From a bacterium (GTDB lineage: Bacteria; Cyanobacteriota; Sericytochromatia; S15B-MN24; UBA4093), in the NCBI GenBank assembly GCA_017744355.1, contig JAGIBK010000001.1, forward strand, positions 124,001 through 188,000: DNA of 64,000 nucleotides, in the 5' to 3' direction. A program made the position numbers and the translations under genes. Below the pieces are notes generated by a model. The model saw nothing but the letters and a program-made list of their open reading frames with translations, did not search any database and was not told where the DNA came from. Positions 24,413 through 33,312 of the stretch are shown in pieces (the stretch's first letter is position 1; each line of letters begins with the position of its first letter).

Positions 24413-25177
24413 ATGACCCCCCCATCCTTGCTCTCTCGAACCCGGGTGGTGCTCGTCCGCCCGTTCTTTCCCGAGAACATCGGTTCCGTGGCCCGGGCGA
24501 TGGCCAACTCGGATCTGGCGCGCCTCGTGATCGCCGAGCCCGGCACGGCCTTGCCGCACCATCCGAACGCCTACAAACTCGCCTCCCATGCCACGCCCAT
24601 TCTGGACCAAGCGCAGGTGGTGTCCACCCTGGACGAGGCGCTCGAAGGCGCCAGCCTTGTCGTCGGCACCACGCAGCATCGCTTGCAGGACGTCCCCATG
24701 CTCGCGCCGCGCGCAGCGGCTCAGTTGGCGGCGCGCCATGCGGCCGGCGGCGGCGAGGTCGTCCTCCTCTTTGGCAACGAAAAGAACGGTTTGACGCGAG
24801 AGGCTTTGCTTCGCTGTCACCAGCTCGTGCGCATCCCCACCGGGGCGAACCCGTCGCTCAACCTGTCCCAGGCCGTGATGATCGTGGCGTATGAATGGCT
24901 CTTGGCTTCGATGGATCAAGCCGCTGCCGAGGGAACCCCTTTGACGGCGATCGCCGCGGAGCCCGAGGTCGCAAGCGTTGCCGCGGCCCTGGCGGAGGCT
25001 CTGCTTGCGGGTGGCTTCTTCAAGCCTCACAACCGCGCCCAGAAGGAGGCCCTGCTACGGCGCGTCCTGTCTCGGGCGATTCTATCGCCGGAGGAGGCCT
25101 CCGTGTTTCGAGGCCTGGCCCATCGCCTCGCGAGCGTGCTTTCGCGCGCGACGCCTACGGAGCCGGCTGGTCGATGA
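24413..25177 (+). CDS. SpoU/TrmH-superfamily RNA methyltransferase, TrmJ-like
   Basis: 254 residues with the deep-knot SPOUT motifs: ENIGSVARAMANSD (motif 1), LLFGNEKNGLTREAL (motif 2) and IPTGANPSLNLSQAV (motif 3). The closest family is TrmJ, which 2'-O-methylates tRNA position 32, although TrmH/LasT relatives share the pattern. The C-terminal helices (about 180-250) fit the TrmJ extension. Its 3' end overlaps the convergent ferritin-like gene by 23 bases. Confidence 0.85.
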   Translation: MTPPSLLSRTRVVLVRPFFPENIGSVARAMANSDLARLVIAEPGTALPHHPNAYKLASHATPILDQAQVVSTLDEALEGASLVVGTTQHRLQDVPMLAPRAAAQLAARHAAGGGEVVLLFGNEKNGLTREALLRCHQLVRIPTGANPSLNLSQAVMIVAYEWLLASMDQAAAEGTPLTAIAAEPEVASVAAALAEALLAGGFFKPHNRAQKEALLRRVLSRAILSPEEASVFRGLAHRLASVLSRATPTEPAGR

Positions 25178-26132
25178 GGCTGCCTACCGTGTAGGCGGGG
25201 CGTGGAGCGGCCGCAGGGGGCGCGATCGCTTCCTGGATAGGGACGTACCCCGGCTCGGCGAAGCCCTCGCGCGTGTTGAGATCCCGTAAGAGCTCCATCT
25301 GCTTTTGCTGATAGACCGACTGGCCGAGCGCATTCTTGAGGATGCTGCGCACCTCGTGGGGCACGGGGCAGCCCGAGAGCTGCTGGTAGCGCTTGACGCT
25401 CGCCTGCTCGATCGCGATGGCCTGGGCGATGCGGTCCGAGAGGGCGCCCTCGATGGGCACCGGGCGCCAGGGAAAGCTCGGGTCCGCTCCGAGTTCGTGG
25501 AGCTTGTCGGCCATCAGGCCCATCTGGCGCATCTTCCAGACCGAGTTCTCGAACAGGAAGTCCTTGGCCTCCCAGTCGCTGCTCTGGAAGTAATGGCGGA
25601 GGTAGACGAGCACCTCGTTGTAGGCCTCTTCGAAGGCGCCGTTGAGCAAGGCGGCAAGCGCAGGGTCTTGGACGGGCCCGGGGCTCGGATAGCTCGCCTG
25701 GTAGGCGAGCTCGGCCACCTCGGCGTCGAATTCCCCCCACTGCTCCTTGTGCAGCTCCTCGTCGAGGATCACCCGCTCCAGCACACGCAGCGCCCCCGGG
25801 TGATCGATGAGATCGAGCTGGGCCGTGTAGCTTTCGATGGCCTCGTCCTCGGCGGCCGCGCCGAGCACCATCATCTCGTGCAGGTTCGCCGCCCGCAGCT
25901 CGACGGCGGGGCGTTCCAGGGTGACGACGCCTCCCAGCTCGGTGATGATGCCCGCAAAGTACTTCATGTGGCGCATCTCGGCCCGGGCGATGTTGATGAT
26001 CTCGGCGCCGACCCCGATCTCGCCGATGGCATAGGCATGCTGGAGGTACTGGTAGATGGCGCCGTGCTCCAGGGCCACGTTCCGGTTGAACAGGGCGATG
26101 ATCTGCTGGGGATCGCGGATCTTGGCGTCCAT
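25155..26132 (-). CDS. Tandem ferritin-like domain protein
   Basis: 325 residues with two ferritin-like four-helix units. The first (about 5-165) keeps metal-type residues: Glu in VALEHGAIYQYL, E-x-x-H in ARAEMRHMKYFAG, Glu in AAAEDEAIESY and E-x-x-H in DEELHKEQW. The second (about 175-300: GAFEEAYNEVLVYLRHYFQS, IAIEQASVKRYQQL) is more degenerate. It may store iron or act as a diiron oxidase or bacterioferritin-like protein. Start 26132 is chosen for the SD GAGGGAG; the longer frame is non-coding by composition. Confidence 0.75.
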   Translation of the reverse strand: MDAKIRDPQQIIALFNRNVALEHGAIYQYLQHAYAIGEIGVGAEIINIARAEMRHMKYFAGIITELGGVVTLERPAVELRAANLHEMMVLGAAAEDEAIESYTAQLDLIDHPGALRVLERVILDEELHKEQWGEFDAEVAELAYQASYPSPGPVQDPALAALLNGAFEEAYNEVLVYLRHYFQSSDWEAKDFLFENSVWKMRQMGLMADKLHELGADPSFPWRPVPIEGALSDRIAQAIAIEQASVKRYQQLSGCPVPHEVRSILKNALGQSVYQQKQMELLRDLNTREGFAEPGYVPIQEAIAPPAAAPRPAYTVGSLIDQPAP

Positions 26133-26258
26133 GCTGAAGGCTCCCTCATGCAAACGATGACAAACTAATTGTAATGCATCTTGAAGGCGGATGGGCGGCG
26201 GTTTTTCGGATCCCCGAGGGTCTGCTACCATGGGATGTCTCAAAGAAGGGAGCAAAGG

Positions 26259-27551
26259 ATGGAGATGAAGTTTCGAACCAGCGAGGCCGACGGCCTTCGC
26301 ATCCACGTCCTACCCACCGCCAAGTTCAAGACGACCACGATCGTGGTCGACATCCTCTCTCCGCTTCGGCCCGAGACGGTGACCCTGAACGCGCTCATCC
26401 CCGCGGTCCTCGAGCGCGGTACCCGCAAGACCCCGACGGTCAAGGGCCTACAAGAGCGTCTCGACGACCTGTACGGTGCCTCGCTCGATTCGATGATGTT
26501 CAAGATCGGCGAGCGTCAGGTCGCCCAGTTCGAGCTCGAGGTTCCCAACGAGAAGTTCCTGAGTCACGCCCCCGCGCTGCTCGAACAGGGGATCAAGCTC
26601 CTGGCCGAGGTGCTGCTCGATCCGGCTCTCGACGGCGAGGCTTTCCGTGCGACGGCCGTCGAGCTGGAGAAGGAAGCGCTGCGCAAGCGCGTCGAGGGCC
26701 TCTTCAACAACAAGGGCCGCTACGCGGCCATCCGGTGCGTGGCCTCCATGTGCGCCGACGAGGACTACCGCCTCTTCTCGTACGGGCGCATCGAGGATCT
26801 CGCGGGCATCGACGCCGCGCGGCTCTATTCCCACTATCGCCAGTGGCTGAAGACCAGCTCCATCGACGTTTTCGTGGTAGGCGATGTGGATCCCGACGCC
26901 GTGACGGCCATGCTGCGCTCGGCCCTCGTCATCCCGGGTCGCCAGGTGGCGGAGCTGCCGCCCACCGTCGTGAAGGCGACCGCCGGCACCCCGCGCGAGG
27001 TTGTCGATCGCTTCGACGTCAACCAGGGCCAGCTGGTGATGGGCTTCCGCACCCCCGTGACCTTCGCGTCTAGCGACTATCCGCGCTTCACGGTCTACAA
27101 CGGCGTGCTCGGTGGCTACGCCCACTCCAAGCTCTTCGCCAACGTTCGCGAGAAGGCGAGCCTCGCCTACTCGGCGTTCTCGCGCTTCGACTCGCACAAG
27201 GGCCTCCTGATGATCCAGGCGGGGATCAACATCGAGAACTTCGAGAAGGCCACCGCCATCATCCACGAGCAGCTGGAGGCGATCGCCAAGGGCGACGTCT
27301 GCGAGGACGAACTGCTCCAGACCAAGGCCATGATCGCGAACGACTACCGCGAGATGGCGGACTCGCCGGGCCAGCTCGCCCACTTCGCCCTGGTCCAGGG
27401 CGTCGAGCACACCCCGCGAAACGTCGCCGAGCTGCTCGAAGCCATCGAGAAGGTCACGGTCGAGGACCTTCAGGCCATGGCCCGCAAGGTCTCGCTCGAC
27501 ACCGTCTACTTCCTCAGGGACAAGGAAACCGTGGAGGCCACCCATGCTTAA
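26259..27551 (+). CDS. M16-family peptidase homologue, YmfF-like (inactive subunit)
   Basis: 430 residues of insulinase/M16 fold: an N-terminal half lacking the HxxEH zinc motif and a C-terminal half with the typical GGYAHSKLFANVREKASLAY segment. It pairs with the following gene, which has the zinc site. This arrangement matches the YmfF/YmfH pair of Firmicutes, annotated as EF-P 5-aminopentanol modification-associated proteins. The ATG at 26259 has SD AAGGGAG. The gene overlaps its partner by eight bases, supporting a heteromeric enzyme. Confidence 0.85.
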   Translation: MEMKFRTSEADGLRIHVLPTAKFKTTTIVVDILSPLRPETVTLNALIPAVLERGTRKTPTVKGLQERLDDLYGASLDSMMFKIGERQVAQFELEVPNEKFLSHAPALLEQGIKLLAEVLLDPALDGEAFRATAVELEKEALRKRVEGLFNNKGRYAAIRCVASMCADEDYRLFSYGRIEDLAGIDAARLYSHYRQWLKTSSIDVFVVGDVDPDAVTAMLRSALVIPGRQVAELPPTVVKATAGTPREVVDRFDVNQGQLVMGFRTPVTFASSDYPRFTVYNGVLGGYAHSKLFANVREKASLAYSAFSRFDSHKGLLMIQAGINIENFEKATAIIHEQLEAIAKGDVCEDELLQTKAMIANDYREMADSPGQLAHFALVQGVEHTPRNVAELLEAIEKVTVEDLQAMARKVSLDTVYFLRDKETVEATHA

Positions 27552-28848
27552 GACCACCTACGATACCTTCAAGGAAACGACCTACTTCGAGGTCCTGCCC
27601 AACGGCCTGACGGTCTACCTGGTGCCCAAGCCGGGTTACGCCAAGACCTACGGCATGTTCTCCACCCGCTACGGCTCCATCGACAACCACTTCAACGTCG
27701 AGGGTCATCCCGAGATCAAGGTGGTGGACGGCATCGCCCACTTCCTGGAGCACAAGCTCTTCGAAGAGCCCGAAGGCGACGTCTTCATGAAGTTCGCCAT
27801 CCAGGGGGCCTCGGCCAACGCCTTCACCAGCCACACCCGCACCAGCTACCTCTTCTCGGCGACGGGCGAGGTCGACGCCAACCTCAACACCCTGCTCGAC
27901 TTCGTGCAGCGCCCGTACCTGACCGACGAGAACGTCGCCAAGGAAAAGGGCATCATCGAGCAAGAGATCCGGATGTACGACGACCAGGCCTACTGGCGCG
28001 CCTACCGGGCCCTGATGGAGAACCTCTTCCACGTCCACCCGGCGCGGATCGACATCGCGGGCACCATCGAGTCGATTTACAAGATCGACGTCGAGAGCCT
28101 CATGACGTGCTACAAGACGTTTTATCACCCCACCAACATGGTGCTGGTGGTGGTCGGAGACTTCGACCCTGAGCGCCTCATGCAGCTCATCCGTGACAAT
28201 CAGGCCGCCAAGAACTTCGTCGCCCAGGCGGTCATCGAGCGTCATTTCCCCGAGGAGCCCCCGACGATCGCAAGCCCCTACAGCGAGATCGCCATGCCCA
28301 TCGCCAAGCCCCTGTGCATGATCGGCTTCAAGGAGCGCGAGCTGGGGCTGACGGGCCACGACCTGGTGCGTCGCGACCTCACGACCCGCATCCTGATGGA
28401 CACGGTCTTCGGCAAGAGCTCGGACCTTTACCAGGAGCTGGACGACGCGGGCCTCATCGACCCGAGTTTCGGCTTCGACTACGAGTCCTCGCTGGGCTTC
28501 AGCTTCGCCTACGTGGGCGGCGAGACTGAAGCCCCCGAGCAGCTCATCGCGCGCCTCAAGGCGGGGATTGCGAAGGCCAAGCGCGAGGGGATCTCGGAGG
28601 CGGCCTTCAACCGGACGCGCAACCGCAAGATCGGCGAGTTCTTGAGGGTCTTCAACTCGCCCGAGCACCTCTCGTACGAGTTCACTTCGTACCTCTTCCA
28701 GGAGGCGGACTTGTTCCAGGTGCCGACCCTCATGGAAGGCATCTCGGTCGCGGACGGCATGCAGCGCCTCGAAGAGCTCTTCGACGAGTCGGTGATGACC
28801 GTATCGCTGGTGAAGCCGAGCGAGGTCAAGGAGGCGGTCGCCGCGTAA
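27544..28848 (+). CDS. M16-family zinc peptidase, YmfH-like
   Basis: 434 residues. The zinc-binding HFLEH motif (about 75-79, in GIAHFLEHKLFEE) and the downstream Glu in IIEQEIRMYDD are intact, so this is the catalytic partner of the preceding protein. YFEVLPNGLTVYLVPKPG at the N-terminus and FGKSSDLYQELDDAGLI in the second half match YmfH. M16 enzymes cut peptides in an enclosed chamber; the physiological substrate here is unknown. Cytoplasmic, no signal peptide. Confidence 0.9.
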   Translation: MLKTTYDTFKETTYFEVLPNGLTVYLVPKPGYAKTYGMFSTRYGSIDNHFNVEGHPEIKVVDGIAHFLEHKLFEEPEGDVFMKFAIQGASANAFTSHTRTSYLFSATGEVDANLNTLLDFVQRPYLTDENVAKEKGIIEQEIRMYDDQAYWRAYRALMENLFHVHPARIDIAGTIESIYKIDVESLMTCYKTFYHPTNMVLVVVGDFDPERLMQLIRDNQAAKNFVAQAVIERHFPEEPPTIASPYSEIAMPIAKPLCMIGFKERELGLTGHDLVRRDLTTRILMDTVFGKSSDLYQELDDAGLIDPSFGFDYESSLGFSFAYVGGETEAPEQLIARLKAGIAKAKREGISEAAFNRTRNRKIGEFLRVFNSPEHLSYEFTSYLFQEADLFQVPTLMEGISVADGMQRLEELFDESVMTVSLVKPSEVKEAVAA

Positions 28849-28926
28849 ACCAGGTCGTGCGAGCGGGCGGTGTGATCGCGGGTGTGAGTCGCGCGTGTCA
28901 AGCTATTGCTTGAAGGAGACACGCCG

Positions 28927-29463
28927 ATGAATCACCCGCTTTCTGCCGCCTTTGCTCGTACGATCCGCTCGTTGCCTTATGCCACGGGCGCTGCCGTCCT
29001 GCTGGTGGGCTGCTCAACCTTGTTGCCAGTGAGTTCGAGTCCCCCGGTGAATGGTTGCCTGTTCCAGGATGTCCAGGTGCCTGCCCGGATGTTCTACGTG
29101 GATGCGCCGGCCACCGCCTCTGCGGGGGCGACTTTTTCGCTCACGCCGTGGATCTGCCGTTACAGCGGAGATCGCCTGGCGACGCCTAGCATGAAGGCGA
29201 TCGTCGATGACGCCGCCCGAACCATCACGGTGACGGGTCAGGTGGAGAGGAAGGAGATGGCTCCTGGCTCGACTTGCCTCATATCAGCTATATATGTGCC
29301 GCCCCGGATCGCTACGCTGAGTCTGGATCTCGCGCTTCCGGTAGGAACCTATTCGCTGCTGATTGCCACCGATTCGTTCTTACCTGAGCTGCCGAGCTTG
29401 GAGACCGGGCAAGAAAGCGGCCTGCCGTCACCTCAGGCGTCTCGAACGATCGAGATCCTTTAG
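28927..29463 (+). CDS. Small hypothetical lipoprotein
   Basis: 178 residues with a lipoprotein signal ending AAVLLVGC (Cys about 29). The rest is a beta-rich domain with three Cys (NGCLFQDV, WICRY, GSTCLI) that may form disulfides. No family recognised. ATG 28927 is preferred because GAAGGAGA lies seven bases upstream; an earlier Met at 28906 lacks an SD. It is convergent with the NHL lipoprotein cluster. Confidence 0.65.
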   Translation: MNHPLSAAFARTIRSLPYATGAAVLLVGCSTLLPVSSSPPVNGCLFQDVQVPARMFYVDAPATASAGATFSLTPWICRYSGDRLATPSMKAIVDDAARTITVTGQVERKEMAPGSTCLISAIYVPPRIATLSLDLALPVGTYSLLIATDSFLPELPSLETGQESGLPSPQASRTIEIL

Positions 29464-29485
29464 GCGAGTTCACCCAATCCCTCTG

Positions 29486-31414
29486 CTAAGGGGTGACGAC
29501 GCGGATGGCGTTGTTGGAGCGATCCGCGACGTAGATGTTGCCGTCATCGTCCACGCACACACCGGTCACGGCACCGAAAGTGGCCGCGCTCGTGGTGCCG
29601 TTGGCGAAGCCAGCGACGCCGCTGCCGGCCACGGTGGTCACGACGCCGGCCGGGGTGACCTTGCGGATGCGTCGGTTGTTGGTGTCGGCGACGTAGAGGT
29701 TGCCGACACCATCGATGGCGAGCCCATGCGGATTCTTGAACATGGCAGCCCCACCCGTGCCATCGGCGAAGTTCGCGGTGCCGTTCCCCGCCAGTGTCGT
29801 CACGACGCCGCTCGAGATGACGATCTTGCGGATCTTGCTGCCACCGTGCTCGCTCACGTAGAGGTTGCCACGCTTGTCGGCGACGATGCCGTAAGGGTCG
29901 GCGAACTGGGCGCCCGCGCCCGTGCCGTCCACGGATGCGAGGGTGCCGTTGCCCGCGAGCGTGGTGACGACCCCGCTCGAGATGACGACCTTGCGGATTC
30001 GCGCGCCGCCCGCGTCCGCCATGTAGAGATTGCCCTGGTCGTCGTTCGTGATGCCGACCGCCCCGATGAAACCCGCTCCGGTTCCCGTGCCGTCCGTGGC
30101 GCTCGGGCTGCCGTTGCCGGCAAGCGTCGAGACCGTGCCGTCCGGAGTGATCTTGCGGATGCGGTAGTTGGCGTTGTCGGCGATGTACAGGTTGTTGAGG
30201 CTATCGAAGACCAGGTGACACGGGGTGTTCAGCTTGGCGGCCAAGCCCTGGGCATCCGCGAAGCTCGCGGTGCCGTCACCCGCCAGGGTGCTGACGTTGC
30301 CGAGCGGGTTGAGCTTGCGGATGCGGTGGCCGAACTCGTCCGTCCAGAAGAGGTTCCCCGCCTTGTCCAGGACCACACCGAACGGTCCGTTCAAGGACGC
30401 ATTCCCCCCGATGGTGTCCCACCAGCCGGCAGCGCCGTTGCCGGCGATCGTGCCGACCGTCCCCTTGAGCATCAGGAAGGGCGCGATCGTCTGCTTGAGG
30501 CCGTTCGGCTGCTCCAGGACGAAGGGGGCGGAAAAGGCGCCGCCCGGGACGGCGATGGTGGCCGTCTTGCGGTCGACCGAGACGCTCCAGGTAGCTGCGG
30601 GGACTCGGCCGAAGAAGAAGACGTTGCGGCCGGTGAGGCGATCGAGGTTGTTGCCCGAGACCGTGACGGTACCGCCTGGGGTCGGGATTTTCGGCGCGTA
30701 GGAGCTGACCCACGGCACGGTGGTCGCGAGCGAGTAGGTCGCCGTCGTTTTGTCGTAGGCGATCGCGCGCAGGGGGTCTTGGTCCAGCGTGATGGCGTTG
30801 CTCACCAGCGAAAGCACCGGGGTGAAGTCGCTTGCGTTGGTCAGGCCAGTGCCCGTCTCGTTGAACGTGCTGCCACTGACCTTGCCCACGAGGTTCGTCA
30901 GGGTCAGCGGGGTGCCCGCCTGTTTCTTGAGGCTCGCGATGCCGGCGACGGCGGTGGTGGCGGCGCTGAGGACGATGCCCGTGTTGACGGTCGTGTTGGT
31001 GAGGCTTTGCCAGCCGCTGTTCCAGAACAGCAGTGTCCTGAGGCGAACGGCCGGTGACCCAGCGCGGTTGGTGCTGCCGCCCACCGCGAGGCCCTTGACC
31101 GCTTCGAGCACGTAAGGCGTCCCCGCTTGGGGCGTGAAGGCCGGGAAGCTCAGCACGAAGTTGCCGCTCGCATCGGTGATGGTGGCAGCGAGCGTGTTGC
31201 CCGTGGCCGCATCCACCAGGGAAACGGTCGCACCGTTCGCGGCCTCGGTGAGGGTGGCCTGAGCCGCGCGCGTCTCGACGGCGAAGGTAACACGGCCCGA
31301 AACCTGCTGACTGGCGCTGGCGAGGCTCAGGGGCGCCTGCGCGGCGCAGCTGGCGACCGTAGCCGTAAGGCTGAGGGTGAGTGCGGCCAGCAGGGTGATG
31401 CGGCTTCGAGACAC
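29486..31414 (-). CDS. NHL-repeat beta-propeller lipoprotein B1
   Basis: 642 residues. Signal with lipobox-like VASC (about residue 23). Then a carboxypeptidase-regulatory-like domain (GATVSLVDAATGNTL, ITDASGNFVLSFP), a helical segment, an IPT/TIG-like strand set (TPGGTVTVSGNNLDRLTG) and six NHL repeats, for example NLYVADTNNRRIRKVTPAG with VVTTVAGSG linkers. NHL propellers bind proteins, sugars or RNA; a surface or periplasmic recognition role is likely. Clearly a paralogue of the gene at 34521, and last in the six-gene minus-strand cluster, 13 bases after its neighbour. Confidence 0.85.
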   Translation of the reverse strand: MSRSRITLLAALTLSLTATVASCAAQAPLSLASASQQVSGRVTFAVETRAAQATLTEAANGATVSLVDAATGNTLAATITDASGNFVLSFPAFTPQAGTPYVLEAVKGLAVGGSTNRAGSPAVRLRTLLFWNSGWQSLTNTTVNTGIVLSAATTAVAGIASLKKQAGTPLTLTNLVGKVSGSTFNETGTGLTNASDFTPVLSLVSNAITLDQDPLRAIAYDKTTATYSLATTVPWVSSYAPKIPTPGGTVTVSGNNLDRLTGRNVFFFGRVPAATWSVSVDRKTATIAVPGGAFSAPFVLEQPNGLKQTIAPFLMLKGTVGTIAGNGAAGWWDTIGGNASLNGPFGVVLDKAGNLFWTDEFGHRIRKLNPLGNVSTLAGDGTASFADAQGLAAKLNTPCHLVFDSLNNLYIADNANYRIRKITPDGTVSTLAGNGSPSATDGTGTGAGFIGAVGITNDDQGNLYMADAGGARIRKVVISSGVVTTLAGNGTLASVDGTGAGAQFADPYGIVADKRGNLYVSEHGGSKIRKIVISSGVVTTLAGNGTANFADGTGGAAMFKNPHGLAIDGVGNLYVADTNNRRIRKVTPAGVVTTVAGSGVAGFANGTTSAATFGAVTGVCVDDDGNIYVADRSNNAIRVVTP

Positions 31415-31427
31415 GGCCTCCCCCTTC

Positions 31428-33311
31428 CTAGAACGTGATGACCCGGATGCGGTTGTTGCCGCGGTCCGTGACGTAGAGGTTGCTGCCGATGAGCGCCACC
31501 GCGTGTGGCTGGCTGAAGCGTGCGCTCAGGAGGTCGCCGTCCATGTAGCCCAGCGTGCCTGAGCCTGCGATCGTGGAGACCGCGCCGTTGGTCGCCACCT
31601 TTTGAACGACGTTCCCCGAGCGACAGGCGACGTAGAGGTTGCCCGAACCGTCGATGGTCAGATCGAAGGGGCCTGAGGCCGTGTTGCCCAGGTTGTAGGT
31701 AGAGACCGTCGTGCCGGCCGCGTCGATCTTGCGGATGAGCAGGTTGGATTCGTCGGCGATGTAGAGGTTGTTGCCGCTATCCACGGCGATGCCGCCGGGA
31801 TCCCAGAAGGTCGCGCTCGCAGGCGCGCCGTTGGTCGCCCCTGTCGTGCCGCTGATGCCCGCAAAGGTGCTCACCACGCCGGCGGGGGTGATCTTGCGGA
31901 TCACGTGGGCGCCGCGATCGCTCACGAAGACGTTACCGGCCCCATCCACCGCGGTGCTGACCGGATAATTGAAGGTGGCGCTGCTGGTCGCACCGTTGGT
32001 GGTGCCAAACGCGCCGGTGCCCGCGTAGGTGGTACTCCAGCCGTTCGGCAGGATCTTCCGGATCCGGTTGGAGCCGTAGTCGGCGACGTAGAGGTTCCCG
32101 GCCGCATCGCGCGCGACGTCGTGCGGCGACGCGAAGGTGGCCGTCCCGAGCGGGCCGTCTGCCGTGCCGCCGGCCCCGGTCCCCGCGTAGGTCGAGGCGG
32201 CTCCGGCAGGGGTGAGGAGCCGGATGGCGTTGTTGCCCGCGTCGGTGAAGGCGAGTTGCCCCGTCGTCGTGATGGTGATCCCGATAGGCTGGCTGAACAG
32301 GCTGGAGGCGCCGCGTGCGTTGAAGAAACCGGGCTCCCCGCCCGCCAAGGTCCCAACCGTGCCGCTGACCGGTACGTAAGGGCCTGTCCAAACACTCGTG
32401 CCCTTGCTGATGGTGAGGATGCCGCCGTAGGCCGCCGCGCCGAGCGCGATGGTGAGCTGGGTGCGATCGGCGTTGACGCTCCAGCCCGCAACCCTCTGGT
32501 TGCCGATGCTCACGGTGACGTCGGGGGCGTAAACGGGGAAGTTCTGGCCGTTGAAGGTCACGTTTCCGCTTTTGGCGGCGGTGGCCGGCGTGAAGCCGTC
32601 GTAGATGACCAGAGGCCCGGCCGCCTTGCCGTAGCGGCTCGCCGCCGACACCGGGCTCGGATCGTAGCTGATGACCTCGAGGGGATCCTGGTCGCTTGCG
32701 AGGGCGTCCTGGACCAGGGCGTAGACGGCGCTGAACTCGCTGGGGTCCACGACGGTGCCCGAGGGGCTGAAGGTCGTGCCGCTCAGATGGCCGGTCAGCG
32801 CGCTCGTCTCGGAGACCGTAAGAGCGCGCAGGCTCGCGATGACCGAGAGGGCCGTGGTCGCGGGCCCGATGGCGATGCTCGCGCCGGGCACCGCGCTGCC
32901 TAGGCTCAGCCAGCTGCCGCCCTGCGAAAAGAGGAGGGTCCTGAGGCGCGCGACGGAGGCGCCGGCGCGGTTCGGCTCGCCGCCCATTGGCAGGCCCTTG
33001 GAGGCTTCAAGGTAGTAAGGGCGACCGTCCACCGGCACGAAGGGCGCGGTCGCATAGAGGCTGAAGCCGCCATCGGCGCCGCTCACGGTGGTGGCGACGG
33101 TGAGGCCCGTGGTGCCGTCGATGAGGGCGACCGTCGCGCCGTTCGCGATTTGCGCGATCGCTGCGAGCGTCGTGCGCTCGTTCGTGACGATGCGCCCGCT
33201 CAGCACGAGCGTGCTCGCCTGCGCCTGCTGCGAGGTCGGCGCTTCGGCGTGGCAGGCTGGAAGGACGCAGAGCCCGAAGGCCAAGAGGATAGGGGCAATC
33301 GGCTGCTTCAT
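31428..33311 (-). CDS. NHL-repeat beta-propeller lipoprotein A1
   Basis: 627 residues with lipobox LPAC (about residue 19). Architecture as its neighbours: peptidase-regulatory-like domain (NGATVALIDGTTGLTVATTV), then GRPYYLEASKGLPMGGEPN, a TIG-like region (SGNVTFNGQNFPVYAPDV) and NHL repeats (NLYVADYGSNRIRKILP, NLYVTDRGNNRIRVITF). It is most similar to the gene at 36460. Only one base separates its start from the stop of the preceding gene, so the two are co-translated. Confidence 0.85.
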   Translation of the reverse strand: MKQPIAPILLAFGLCVLPACHAEAPTSQQAQASTLVLSGRIVTNERTTLAAIAQIANGATVALIDGTTGLTVATTVSGADGGFSLYATAPFVPVDGRPYYLEASKGLPMGGEPNRAGASVARLRTLLFSQGGSWLSLGSAVPGASIAIGPATTALSVIASLRALTVSETSALTGHLSGTTFSPSGTVVDPSEFSAVYALVQDALASDQDPLEVISYDPSPVSAASRYGKAAGPLVIYDGFTPATAAKSGNVTFNGQNFPVYAPDVTVSIGNQRVAGWSVNADRTQLTIALGAAAYGGILTISKGTSVWTGPYVPVSGTVGTLAGGEPGFFNARGASSLFSQPIGITITTTGQLAFTDAGNNAIRLLTPAGAASTYAGTGAGGTADGPLGTATFASPHDVARDAAGNLYVADYGSNRIRKILPNGWSTTYAGTGAFGTTNGATSSATFNYPVSTAVDGAGNVFVSDRGAHVIRKITPAGVVSTFAGISGTTGATNGAPASATFWDPGGIAVDSGNNLYIADESNLLIRKIDAAGTTVSTYNLGNTASGPFDLTIDGSGNLYVACRSGNVVQKVATNGAVSTIAGSGTLGYMDGDLLSARFSQPHAVALIGSNLYVTDRGNNRIRVITF

Positions 33312-33312
33312 C

